NCBI GenBank assembly: GCA_963788325.1
Contig: CAWBGJ010000014.1
Location: forward strand, 434,001-498,000
Direction: 5' to 3'
Length of the DNA stretch: 64,000 nucleotides
Origin: Prado023 sp963788325
GTDB taxonomy: Bacteria > Actinomycetota > Actinomycetes > S36-B12 > CAIYMF01
Under the pieces are notes generated by a model. That model did not search any database and was not told the DNA's origin. It worked only from the letters and a program-made list of their open reading frames with translations. Both the position numbers and the translations under genes were made by a program. Positions 8,451-15,624 of this stretch are shown in pieces (the first letter of the stretch is position 1; each line of letters begins with the position of its first letter).

Positions 8451-8499
8451 TTGGTGTGTACGGAATCGACACTCCGATGGTCGATTCCGTACACACCAA
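8451..8499. repeat. 49-bp perfect palindromic element
   Basis: Arm TTGGTGTGTACGGAATCGAC (8451-8470), a 9-nt loop ACTCCGATG, then the exact inverse complement of the arm (8480-8499): a perfect 20-bp stem. It sits 27 nt after the lcp stop and 54 nt before the HerA-like start, so it could serve as a transcript terminator or processing stem. Degenerate copies of the same 49-nt length occur inside the megasynthase gene at 43642 and 44317, which argues for a dispersed palindromic repeat rather than a simple terminator. Confidence 0.92.
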
Positions 8500-8553
8500 G
8501 GCAACCCGATCGTTCGCCGCGACCACCGCCGCCGTCCTGCCTAGGGTGCTGCC

Positions 8554-10950
8554 ATGGCTGACTTGCGACTCGGTGGATCCGTTGACCCTGCGACCCATGA
8601 GAGGACTGCGGACCCGGCCACCGTGCCCACCGATGAGCTGACCACCCACGGCGTGATCGTGGGCATGACGGGCTCGGGAAAGACCGGCTTGGGCGTGGTC
8701 CTGATCGAGGAGTGCCTGGCGGCGGGCGTGCCAGCGCTGCTCATCGACCCGAAGGGCGACCTGACCAACCTCGCGCTGACGTTCCCGAGCCTGGCGCCAG
8801 CCGAGTTCGAGCCGTGGGTCAATGAGGGGGATGCGAGCAAGGCGGGGACGTCGGTGCCCGAATTCGCCGCTGCCCAGGCCGAGACCTGGACCACGGGCCT
8901 GGCCGGTTGGGACCTCGGCGCCGAAGAGGTCCGCTCGCTGCACGAGGGAGTCGACGTCGCGATCTACACCCCGGGCGCCCAGCACGGGATCGGGCTGAAC
9001 ATCATCGGCACCCTCGACGTCCCCGCCGACATGACCGATCCGCAGGCCGTGCAGGAGGAGATCGACGCCTACGTGTCGAGCCTGCTGAACCTCGTGGGCG
9101 TCGAGGCGGACCCGCTGAGCTCGCGCGAGCACATCCTGCTCTCCACGATCATCAACGACGCCTGGTCCCAGGGCCGCGCGCTGGACCTCGCCACATTGGT
9201 GGCTTCGGTCCAGCAGCCGCCCGTGCGCAAGATCGGCGTCCTGGAACTGGACTCCTACTACCCCGCCGATGACCGGATGAAGCTGGCCATGAAGCTCAAC
9301 GGGCTGCTGGCCTCACCGGCATTCGCGTCGTGGCTGGTCGGCGAGCGGATCGACATCGCCTCGATGCTGCGCACCCCGGACGGACGCCCGCGCTGCGCGG
9401 TGGTGTCCATCGCGCACCTCGACGACGAGCAGCGCCAGTCGGCAGTCTCGGTCGTCCTGGCCAAGCTGATCTCCTGGATGCGCCGGCAGAGCGGCACCTC
9501 GGACCTGCGCACCCTGCTGTACATGGACGAGGTCGCCGGCTACCTGCCGCCCAACGGCAACCCGCCCACCAAGGCGCCGATCATGCTGCTGCTCAAGCAG
9601 GCACGCGCCTTCGGCGTGGGCGTGGTGCTCTCGACCCAGAACCCGGTGGACGTGGACTACAAGGCCCTGTCCAACGCGGGCACCTGGATGATCGGCCGGC
9701 TGCAGACCGAGCAGGACAAGGCTCGCCTCGTCGACGGGCTGACCAGCGCGGCGGGCTCGGTGGATCCCGGCGCGGTCAGCGACACGATCTCCGGGCTTGG
9801 CAAGCGGGAGTTCGTGATGAAGCGGGCCAGCAAGGACACGGTCTCGGTGTTCACCACACGATGGGCGATGAGCTACCTGCGGGGACCGTTGACCCGCGAG
9901 CAGATCACGTCGCTGAAGGTCGCGGCGTCCCCGGCTGCACCGGCTGAGCCTGTGGCGGCAGCAGCATCATCCACCGCGGCCGCCACGGGTACCCCATCTG
10001 TGCCGCCGGCCGCTCCAGCCGCGCCCAGCGTTCCCACCAGCCCGCTGGCCGACGACGAGACGCCGGTCCAGCCCAAGTCCCCCGACGGCATCCCGGTGCA
10101 CTTCCTGGACCCGGCCGCCAACTGGGCAGCCTCGGTCGGCGCGGTCCCCGGTCACCGGCTGGTCGCCGGGGCCATCGCCCGTGTGCTGCTGCGCTTCGAC
10201 GACGCCAAGGCCGGCATCGTCCACGACCAGGAGTACGAGGCGATCCTTACGCCGCTGTCGCCGTTCCCGGCGGCCCAGGAGTTCCGCCCCGTCGACTACG
10301 ACGACCGCGACCTGCTGCCGACTCCCCCGCCGGGGGCGGTCTACCGGATGCCCCCGACCGAGGTGGGGGCCAAGACCTGGTGGACCGCGCTGCAGCGCGA
10401 CCTGGCCGACACCCTCACCCGCTCCATGACCGTGGAGGTCCCAACCAACCCGGAGCTCAAGCTCTACGGCCGGATCGGGGAGGGCGAGGCCGACTTCGCC
10501 GCGCGCTGCCAGGCTGGGGCCACCGACGCCGCGGACAAGCAGATCGCAGCCCTCCAGTCGAAGTACCAGACCAAGCTCGCCGCCGCCCAGCGCAAGATCG
10601 ACACGGCCACCAGTACCTTGGAGCGCCAGCAGGCAGCGCGCGCCAGCGCCCTGGGCTCCGAGGCGATGGGCATGCTCGGCGGGCTCTTCGGCGGGCGCAG
10701 GACCTCGATGACCACGGCCGCGCGGCGCGCCTCGGCGGCCTCGAACAAGGTCGACGCCGCTGAGGACAAGGTCGCCGAGCTCGAATCCGTGTTCGCCGAG
10801 CTCCAGGCTGAGCTCGAGGCCGAGATCGCCGGGATCCGTGCGGACTGGGACATCAAGGCCGCAGCGGTCACCCCGATGTCGATCACCCTGGCCAAGTCCG
10901 ACGTGAAGGTCGCAAGCCTCGGCCTCGTGTGGATCCCGATGGGCACCTGA
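8554..10950 (+). CDS. HerA-like ATP-binding protein with C-terminal coiled coil
   Basis: 798-residue P-loop ATPase of the HerA/FtsK superfamily (DUF87/DUF853-like). Walker A is GMTGSGKTG near residue 37, followed by ALLIDPKGDLTNLAL. Walker B is LLYMDEVAGYLPP, and a sensor-type STQNPVDVDYKAL follows. The ring-ATPase core occupies about residues 1-450. An Ala/Pro-rich linker (about 450-510) then joins a C-terminal segment with long Ala/Glu-rich helices (AADKQIAALQSKYQTKLAAA, KVDAAEDKVAELESVFAELQ) likely to form a coiled coil. HerA-like proteins move DNA or act in repair and defence; no NurA-like nuclease adjoins here, so the role is open. Start ATG 8554, probably leaderless. Confidence 0.85.
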   Translation: MADLRLGGSVDPATHERTADPATVPTDELTTHGVIVGMTGSGKTGLGVVLIEECLAAGVPALLIDPKGDLTNLALTFPSLAPAEFEPWVNEGDASKAGTSVPEFAAAQAETWTTGLAGWDLGAEEVRSLHEGVDVAIYTPGAQHGIGLNIIGTLDVPADMTDPQAVQEEIDAYVSSLLNLVGVEADPLSSREHILLSTIINDAWSQGRALDLATLVASVQQPPVRKIGVLELDSYYPADDRMKLAMKLNGLLASPAFASWLVGERIDIASMLRTPDGRPRCAVVSIAHLDDEQRQSAVSVVLAKLISWMRRQSGTSDLRTLLYMDEVAGYLPPNGNPPTKAPIMLLLKQARAFGVGVVLSTQNPVDVDYKALSNAGTWMIGRLQTEQDKARLVDGLTSAAGSVDPGAVSDTISGLGKREFVMKRASKDTVSVFTTRWAMSYLRGPLTREQITSLKVAASPAAPAEPVAAAASSTAAATGTPSVPPAAPAAPSVPTSPLADDETPVQPKSPDGIPVHFLDPAANWAASVGAVPGHRLVAGAIARVLLRFDDAKAGIVHDQEYEAILTPLSPFPAAQEFRPVDYDDRDLLPTPPPGAVYRMPPTEVGAKTWWTALQRDLADTLTRSMTVEVPTNPELKLYGRIGEGEADFAARCQAGATDAADKQIAALQSKYQTKLAAAQRKIDTATSTLERQQAARASALGSEAMGMLGGLFGGRRTSMTTAARRASAASNKVDAAEDKVAELESVFAELQAELEAEIAGIRADWDIKAAAVTPMSITLAKSDVKVASLGLVWIPMGT

Positions 10951-11016
10951 GCCACCCGCGTCGGGCAGACTGCCCCGAGGACCCCACACGAACACGACCG
11001 GCACGGAGAGGACCAC

Positions 11017-12234
11017 GTGGAGCACAACGCGGACGCGCTGATGGAGTTGGCCGACGAGCACTCGGCACACAACTACCACCCCCTTCCGGTGGTGATCGCC
11101 AGCGCCGCCGGGGCGTGGGTCACCGATGTGCGGGGCCATCGCTACCTCGACTGCCTGGCCGGCTACTCCGCGCTGAACTTCGGCCACGGACATCCCGAGC
11201 TCGTCGCCGCGGCACACGCCCAGCTCGACCGGGTCACCCTGGTCAGCCGGGCGTTCCACCACGACCAGTTCGGGCCGTTCTGCGCGGAGCTCGCCGCCCT
11301 GGCCGGCAAGGACATGGTCGTGCCGATGAACAGCGGCGCCGAGGCCGTGGAGACCGCCATCAAGGTGGCGCGCAAATGGGGCTACACGGTCAAGGGCATC
11401 CCGGCCCATGAGGCGCAGATCATCGTCGCGGAGGGCAACTTCCACGGCCGCACGACCACCATCGTGTCGTTCTCCGACGATGACTCGGCCCGCGACCACT
11501 TCGGGCCCTACACCCCCGGCTTCGTCGCGGTGGAGTACGGCTCGATCGAGGCCATCCGCGCGGCGATCACCCCGCACACGGCGGCTGTGCTGCTCGAGCC
11601 GATCCAGGGCGAGGGTGGCGTGGTCATCCCGCCCGAGGGCTACCTGCGCGCCGTCCGGGAGCTGACCGCCGAGCACGGCGTGCTGCTGCTCGCCGACGAG
11701 ATCCAGTCAGGCTTGGCCCGTACGGGCCGCACGTTCGCCTGCGACCATGAGGGCGTCGTGCCTGACATCTACATCCTCGGCAAGGCCCTGGGCGGCGGCA
11801 TCATGCCGGTCTCGGCCATTGCCGCCGACGCCGACATCCTCGGCGTCCTGAAGCCGGGCGAGCATGGGAGCACGTTCGGCGGCAACCCGCTGGCCTGCGC
11901 GATCGGCCGCGCTGTCGTGCGCCTGCTGGGCACCGGGGAGTTCCAGGAGCTCGCCGTCGAGCTGGGCACGGTGCTGAAGGCCGAGCTCGCCCGGCTGATC
12001 GGCCACGGCGTTCTCGAGGTCCGCCTGCGCGGGCTGTGGGCCGGGGTCGACATCGATCCGGACCTGGCCACCGGTCGACAGGTGTGCGAGGCGCTGCTGG
12101 CACGCGGCGTGCTGGCCAAGGACACCCACGGCTCAACGATCCGGCTGGCGCCCCCGCTGGTGATCACCGCAGACGAGGTGATCTGGGCCGTCGCCCAGCT
12201 GCGCGATGCCCTGGCGGAGTTCGGCGCCCGCTGA
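11017..12234 (+). CDS. rocD: ornithine--oxo-acid transaminase
   Basis: 405-residue class-III PLP aminotransferase, most like ornithine delta-aminotransferase, which makes glutamate-5-semialdehyde from ornithine. Key parts: the N-terminal HSAHNYHPLPVVI typical of RocD, MNSGAEAVETAIK (PLP phosphate), EGNFHGRT, LLEPIQGEGGVVIP, LLADEIQSGLARTG (Asp to the pyridine nitrogen) and YILGKALGGGIMPVSA with the Schiff-base Lys. GTG 11017 is preceded by CGGAGAG. The gene stands alone: no arginase or proline gene adjoins. Other class-III aminotransferases are possible, but the NYHPLP start favours RocD. Confidence 0.88.
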   Translation: MEHNADALMELADEHSAHNYHPLPVVIASAAGAWVTDVRGHRYLDCLAGYSALNFGHGHPELVAAAHAQLDRVTLVSRAFHHDQFGPFCAELAALAGKDMVVPMNSGAEAVETAIKVARKWGYTVKGIPAHEAQIIVAEGNFHGRTTTIVSFSDDDSARDHFGPYTPGFVAVEYGSIEAIRAAITPHTAAVLLEPIQGEGGVVIPPEGYLRAVRELTAEHGVLLLADEIQSGLARTGRTFACDHEGVVPDIYILGKALGGGIMPVSAIAADADILGVLKPGEHGSTFGGNPLACAIGRAVVRLLGTGEFQELAVELGTVLKAELARLIGHGVLEVRLRGLWAGVDIDPDLATGRQVCEALLARGVLAKDTHGSTIRLAPPLVITADEVIWAVAQLRDALAEFGAR

Positions 12235-12322
12235 CTGGGCACCCGGTACAGGCCGCGGCTTAGCCCCGCGTTGGGCATACCATGGCCGATCCGGATACGT
12301 AGCGTGCCGGTACGGTGACCCC

Positions 12323-13702
12323 ATGCTCCGAGCACCCACCCTGCTGGCCACTGCCGGCGCACTTCTCCTCCTGCCGCTGACCACCCCACCCGCGGGGGCG
12401 GTGCCCAGCCCGGCGGCCGACCGCACGCCCGTGGCCAGCAGCGCCGCGCGGGCCACCGTGTCGACTGCAGCGTCGAACACGCGGATCGCCCGGGTGCTGA
12501 AGACACGTACCAAGTCCACGATCCTGGGCAAGCGGTTCACGATGACCGTCTGGGACACCGCGAGCTCGAGCTACGTCTACAAGCGCAGGTCGAAGAAGTC
12601 CCTGCGTGGGGCATCGACCACCAAGATCCTCACCGCCGTCGGGGTGCTGGCCACCCGCGGCCCGGAGCACCGACTGCCCACGACCGTGCGCGCCGGCGCC
12701 AAGCCCGGGGAGATCGTGCTGGTCGCCGGTGGCGATCCGCTGCTGACCAGCAGCAACCTGCGCGCGCTCGCCGCCGGCACCGCGTCCGCCCTGGCCGCAG
12801 CGCGCCAGTCGCCGAGCCCCAGCCCCAGTGCCAGTGCCAGTGCCAGTGCCAGTGCCAGTGCCAGTGCCAGCCTGAGGGCCACCGCGACCGCGGCACGCAT
12901 CGTGGTGCGTGCCGACGACTCGCTGTTCACCGGGTCGGGGCAGTCCCGCGGCTGGCCCAACTCCTACCTGCCCAGTCAGGTCCGCCCCGTGGGTGCGTTT
13001 GCGCGCGATGACAACAAGTCCCGCGATGCGACCGCGGACGCCGGGCGATACTTCGCCGCCGCCCTGGTCAAGAAGGGCGTGCCGGCCACGTACGGCGGGG
13101 AGTCGACAGCGCCCGCCACTGCCGCCACGGTGGCGACATACGCCGGGCACACTGTGGCGCAGTCCGTGGCGCACATGCTCATGGTCTCGGACAATGACAC
13201 CGCCGAGATGATGTTCCGGCACGTGGCGGTGGCACGTGGCCTGCCCGGCACCTGGGCCGGGGCCCGCACCGCCCTGGCCGACACCCTGCGCGAGCTGCGG
13301 GTACCGCTCAAGGGCGTGCGGATCATCGACGGCAGCGGACTGTCTCTCGAGGGCCGCCTCACCGCGCCCGCACTCACCTCGGCCATGAACCGGGCGCTGT
13401 CCCCGGCTCACCCGGAGTTGGCCGGCCTGCGCGGCTGGCTGCCCGTGGCCGGACGCACCGGCACGCTGCGCTCCTCCTACCTGCGGTTCAACTCGGCACC
13501 CGCGAAGTGCGCTGCGGGCCGGGTCCAGGCCAAGACCGGCACCGTCGCCGATGCGATCTCATTGGCCGGGTACGCCACCGGTGCCGACGGTCGCACGAAG
13601 ATCTTTGTCTCCATCGTCAACTCGCGACCGACCAGGTACTCCCGGCTCACCACCCGGCAGGCCGTCGACCGTGCTGTGTCGAGTGTCACCGGCTGCTGGT
13701 AG
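12323..13702 (+). CDS. dacB: D-alanyl-D-alanine carboxypeptidase/endopeptidase (PBP4 type)
   Basis: About 459-residue secreted class-C low-molecular-mass PBP that trims peptidoglycan stem peptides. It has a signal peptide (MLRAPTLLATAGALLLLPLT, cleavage near AGAVP) and all three penicillin-binding motifs: S-x-x-K as GASTTK, S-x-N as VSDND, and K-T-G as AKTGTV. An Ala/Ser/Pro low-complexity insert (PSPSPSASASASAS) lies in a surface loop before RIVVRADDSLF and is encoded by a hexanucleotide repeat. I chose ATG 12323 because it starts the signal peptide; the frame upstream from 12206 is not protein-like. It is followed 9 nt later by the CYTH gene. Confidence 0.9.
   Translation: MLRAPTLLATAGALLLLPLTTPPAGAVPSPAADRTPVASSAARATVSTAASNTRIARVLKTRTKSTILGKRFTMTVWDTASSSYVYKRRSKKSLRGASTTKILTAVGVLATRGPEHRLPTTVRAGAKPGEIVLVAGGDPLLTSSNLRALAAGTASALAAARQSPSPSPSASASASASASASASLRATATAARIVVRADDSLFTGSGQSRGWPNSYLPSQVRPVGAFARDDNKSRDATADAGRYFAAALVKKGVPATYGGESTAPATAATVATYAGHTVAQSVAHMLMVSDNDTAEMMFRHVAVARGLPGTWAGARTALADTLRELRVPLKGVRIIDGSGLSLEGRLTAPALTSAMNRALSPAHPELAGLRGWLPVAGRTGTLRSSYLRFNSAPAKCAAGRVQAKTGTVADAISLAGYATGADGRTKIFVSIVNSRPTRYSRLTTRQAVDRAVSSVTGCW
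12825..12866 (+). repeat. CCAGTG hexanucleotide microsatellite inside dacB
   Basis: Seven perfect CCAGTG units (12825-12866) followed by CCAG. In frame they encode alternating Ser-Ala. Because the unit is six bases, slippage would change the length of the loop by two residues without breaking the frame. Confidence 0.95.
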
Positions 13703-13711
13703 GACTGCGCC

Positions 13712-14191
13712 ATGGGCATCGAGGTCGAGCGCAAGTTCCTGGTGGTCGGTGACGCGTGGCGCGCCGACGTCACGTCGGCGACGCGGATCGTGCAGGGCTA
13801 CCTGGCCCAGACCGACACCGCGACCGTGCGCGTCCGGGTCCGCGGTGACCGCGGCTACCTGACGATCAAGGGCAGTTCGGTGGGCATCGCGCGCAGCGAG
13901 TTCGAGTACGAGATCCCGGTGCCCGATGCCCTGGGGATGCTCGACACCCTGGCGCAGGGCCCGGTCATCGACAAGGTGCGCCATCTCGTCCCGGTGGGTC
14001 GCCACATCTGGGAGGTCGACGTGTTCGCCGGGGCCAACGCACCCCTGGTCATGGCAGAGGTGGAGCTCGCCGAGGCTGCCGAGGAGTACGTGACCCCGGC
14101 CTGGGCGGACCAGGAGGTCTCGCAGGACGCTCGCTACTTCAACGTGAACCTCGCCCGTGCGCCCTACTCCGCCTGGGGTCCGACCGCCTGA
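13712..14191 (+). CDS. CYTH domain protein
   Basis: 159 residues with the CYTH/TTM signature E-x-E-x-K at the very start (MGIEVERKFLV), followed by alternating basic and acidic strands: VRVRVRGDRGYLTIKG, SEFEYEIPV, IDKVRHLVP, WEVDVFAG and AEVELAEA. These line a triphosphate tunnel with a divalent metal, so inorganic triphosphatase is the likely activity, as for short bacterial CYTH proteins; adenylate cyclase or thiamine-triphosphatase cannot be excluded. ATG 13712 lies 9 nt after dacB, probably co-transcribed. It converges on rpiB, with 21 nt between stops. Confidence 0.9.
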   Translation: MGIEVERKFLVVGDAWRADVTSATRIVQGYLAQTDTATVRVRVRGDRGYLTIKGSSVGIARSEFEYEIPVPDALGMLDTLAQGPVIDKVRHLVPVGRHIWEVDVFAGANAPLVMAEVELAEAAEEYVTPAWADQEVSQDARYFNVNLARAPYSAWGPTA

Positions 14192-14212
14192 GCGGCCCGA
14201 ACCTGACCAAGC

Positions 14213-14662
14213 CTAGCGGTCCGCCTCGTAGCCACCCAGTTGGTCGATACGGCGCTGGTGGCGCGACTCCCCGGAGAATGGGGTGTCCAGGAAGGCGTGC
14301 ACGATCGCGAACGCCTCCTCGGTGGAGTGCATCCGCCCGCCGAGGCCCAGGACGTTGGCGTCGTTGTGCTCGCGAGCCAGCGTCGCGGTCTGCACCGACC
14401 AGGCCAGCGCCGCGCGCACGCCGGGCACCTTGTTGGCCGCGATCTGCTCGCCGTTGCCCGACCCGCCGATCACGATGCCCAGGCTGCCCGGCTCCGCGAT
14501 GACACCCTCGGCGGTCTCGAAGCAGAACTGCGGGTAGTCGTCCACCTCGTCGTACTCGAACGCGCCGTGATCGACGACGTCATGTCCGGCTGAGCGCAGG
14601 TGCTCGGCCAGCATGTTCTTCAACTCGTACCCGGCATGGTCTGCACCCACATGAACCCGCAT
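14213..14662 (-). CDS. rpiB: ribose-5-phosphate isomerase B
   Basis: 149-residue RpiB/LacA-LacB family enzyme interconverting ribose-5-P and ribulose-5-P. Landmarks are MRVHVGADHAGYELK (substrate-binding Asp-His), DHGAF, DYPQFCFETAEGV, IGGSGNGEQIAANK (the actinobacterial GSGNGE variant with Ser, where the E. coli enzyme has Cys), RAALAWSVQTATLAREHNDA and LGGRMHS. ATG 14662 gives the canonical MRVHVGADHAG start; an upstream GTG at 14707 would add 15 residues overlapping the divergent cutC. The starts of rpiB and cutC are only 29 bases apart. Confidence 0.95.
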   Translation of the reverse strand: MRVHVGADHAGYELKNMLAEHLRSAGHDVVDHGAFEYDEVDDYPQFCFETAEGVIAEPGSLGIVIGGSGNGEQIAANKVPGVRAALAWSVQTATLAREHNDANVLGLGGRMHSTEEAFAIVHAFLDTPFSGESRHQRRIDQLGGYEADR

Positions 14663-14691
14663 GGGACCCGATTGTGGTCGATGCTGGTCCG

Positions 14692-15495
14692 ATGATCCAC
14701 TCCACACACGTCATCGAGGTGCTGGCGACCTCGATCGGGGCGGTCCGACTGGCCCTGCTCGGGGGCGCGGACCGGATCGAGCTGTGCGACAACGATCCGC
14801 AGGGCGGCACGACACCCTCAGCGGGCACGATCGAGACCGCGTTGGTCTTGGCCGAGCCCAGCGGGACGCCGGTGCACGCCATGATCCGACCCCGCGGGGG
14901 CGGGTTCGTGTTCGACCGCGACGAGCAGGCCGTCATGCGTCGGGACCTGCGCTCGGCGTTGCGCCTGGGCGCCCACGGGGTCGTGGTCGGGATGCTCACC
15001 GCAGACGGGCACGTCGACCGCCGACTGCTCGAGGAGTTCGTCGAGACCGCCCAGGGCCGTTCGGTCACCTTCCATCGGGCGATCGACGTCACCGCGCATC
15101 TCGAGCTCGCGGTCGAGACCGCGTTCGACCTCGGCTGCGACCGTGTGCTTACCAGCGGCGGTGCCCCGACCGCCGCGCAGGGTGCCCGGATGATCGCGCG
15201 TCTGGTCCGCAACGTGCGCCCGGGGCGTGTGGTGATGGCCGGCGGCGGGATCACGGCCGACACGGTGCGCGACCTGGTCTCCGACACGCTGGTCCCCGAG
15301 ATCCATGTCTCGGCACGCGCCTACCGGACCACGGGGGCCTCACCGAGCCCGCCCGGCATGGTCGGGGTCACCGCCGGACCGGGCCCGGACTGGCCGGTCA
15401 ACGGGTGGCCGGCCCCCGATGTCGAGCACCTGGCCAGGATCCGCGACGCCCTGGTCGACGTCGCCCCGTCGGGTCGGTTCGGCGAGTCCGACTGA
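14692..15495 (+). CDS. cutC: copper homeostasis protein CutC
   Basis: 267-residue TIM-barrel CutC. Family blocks are IEVLATSIGAVRLALLGGAD, RIELCDNDPQGGTTPSAGTI, VHAMIRPRGGGFVF, GAHGVVVGMLT, VTFHRAIDVT, VLTSGGAPTAAQGA, VMAGGGITADTV and EIHVSAR. The family's role in copper handling is disputed and no catalytic reaction is firmly established. ATG 14692 is preferred to the in-frame GTG at 14674. With 29 bases between it and divergent rpiB, at least one of the two must use a very short or absent 5' leader. Confidence 0.9.
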   Translation: MIHSTHVIEVLATSIGAVRLALLGGADRIELCDNDPQGGTTPSAGTIETALVLAEPSGTPVHAMIRPRGGGFVFDRDEQAVMRRDLRSALRLGAHGVVVGMLTADGHVDRRLLEEFVETAQGRSVTFHRAIDVTAHLELAVETAFDLGCDRVLTSGGAPTAAQGARMIARLVRNVRPGRVVMAGGGITADTVRDLVSDTLVPEIHVSARAYRTTGASPSPPGMVGVTAGPGPDWPVNGWPAPDVEHLARIRDALVDVAPSGRFGESD

Positions 15496-15624
15496 TCCTC
15501 GAGGCCCCCACCGCTCTCTCGTGGGCGTGGCAGGATGAGCGCCACGACCCGCCCTGCGCACGAGCAGCGCCGCGCAGCCCCGACGGGCAGAGCACGTCCC
15601 CACCGACCAACCCGGGAGTCCTCC

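Noticed and set aside
8451..8499. Reading the 49-bp palindrome simply as the lcp terminator
   Set aside because: Related copies of the same length occur in coding sequence; no T-run follows the stem. A termination role remains possible but does not explain the repeats.
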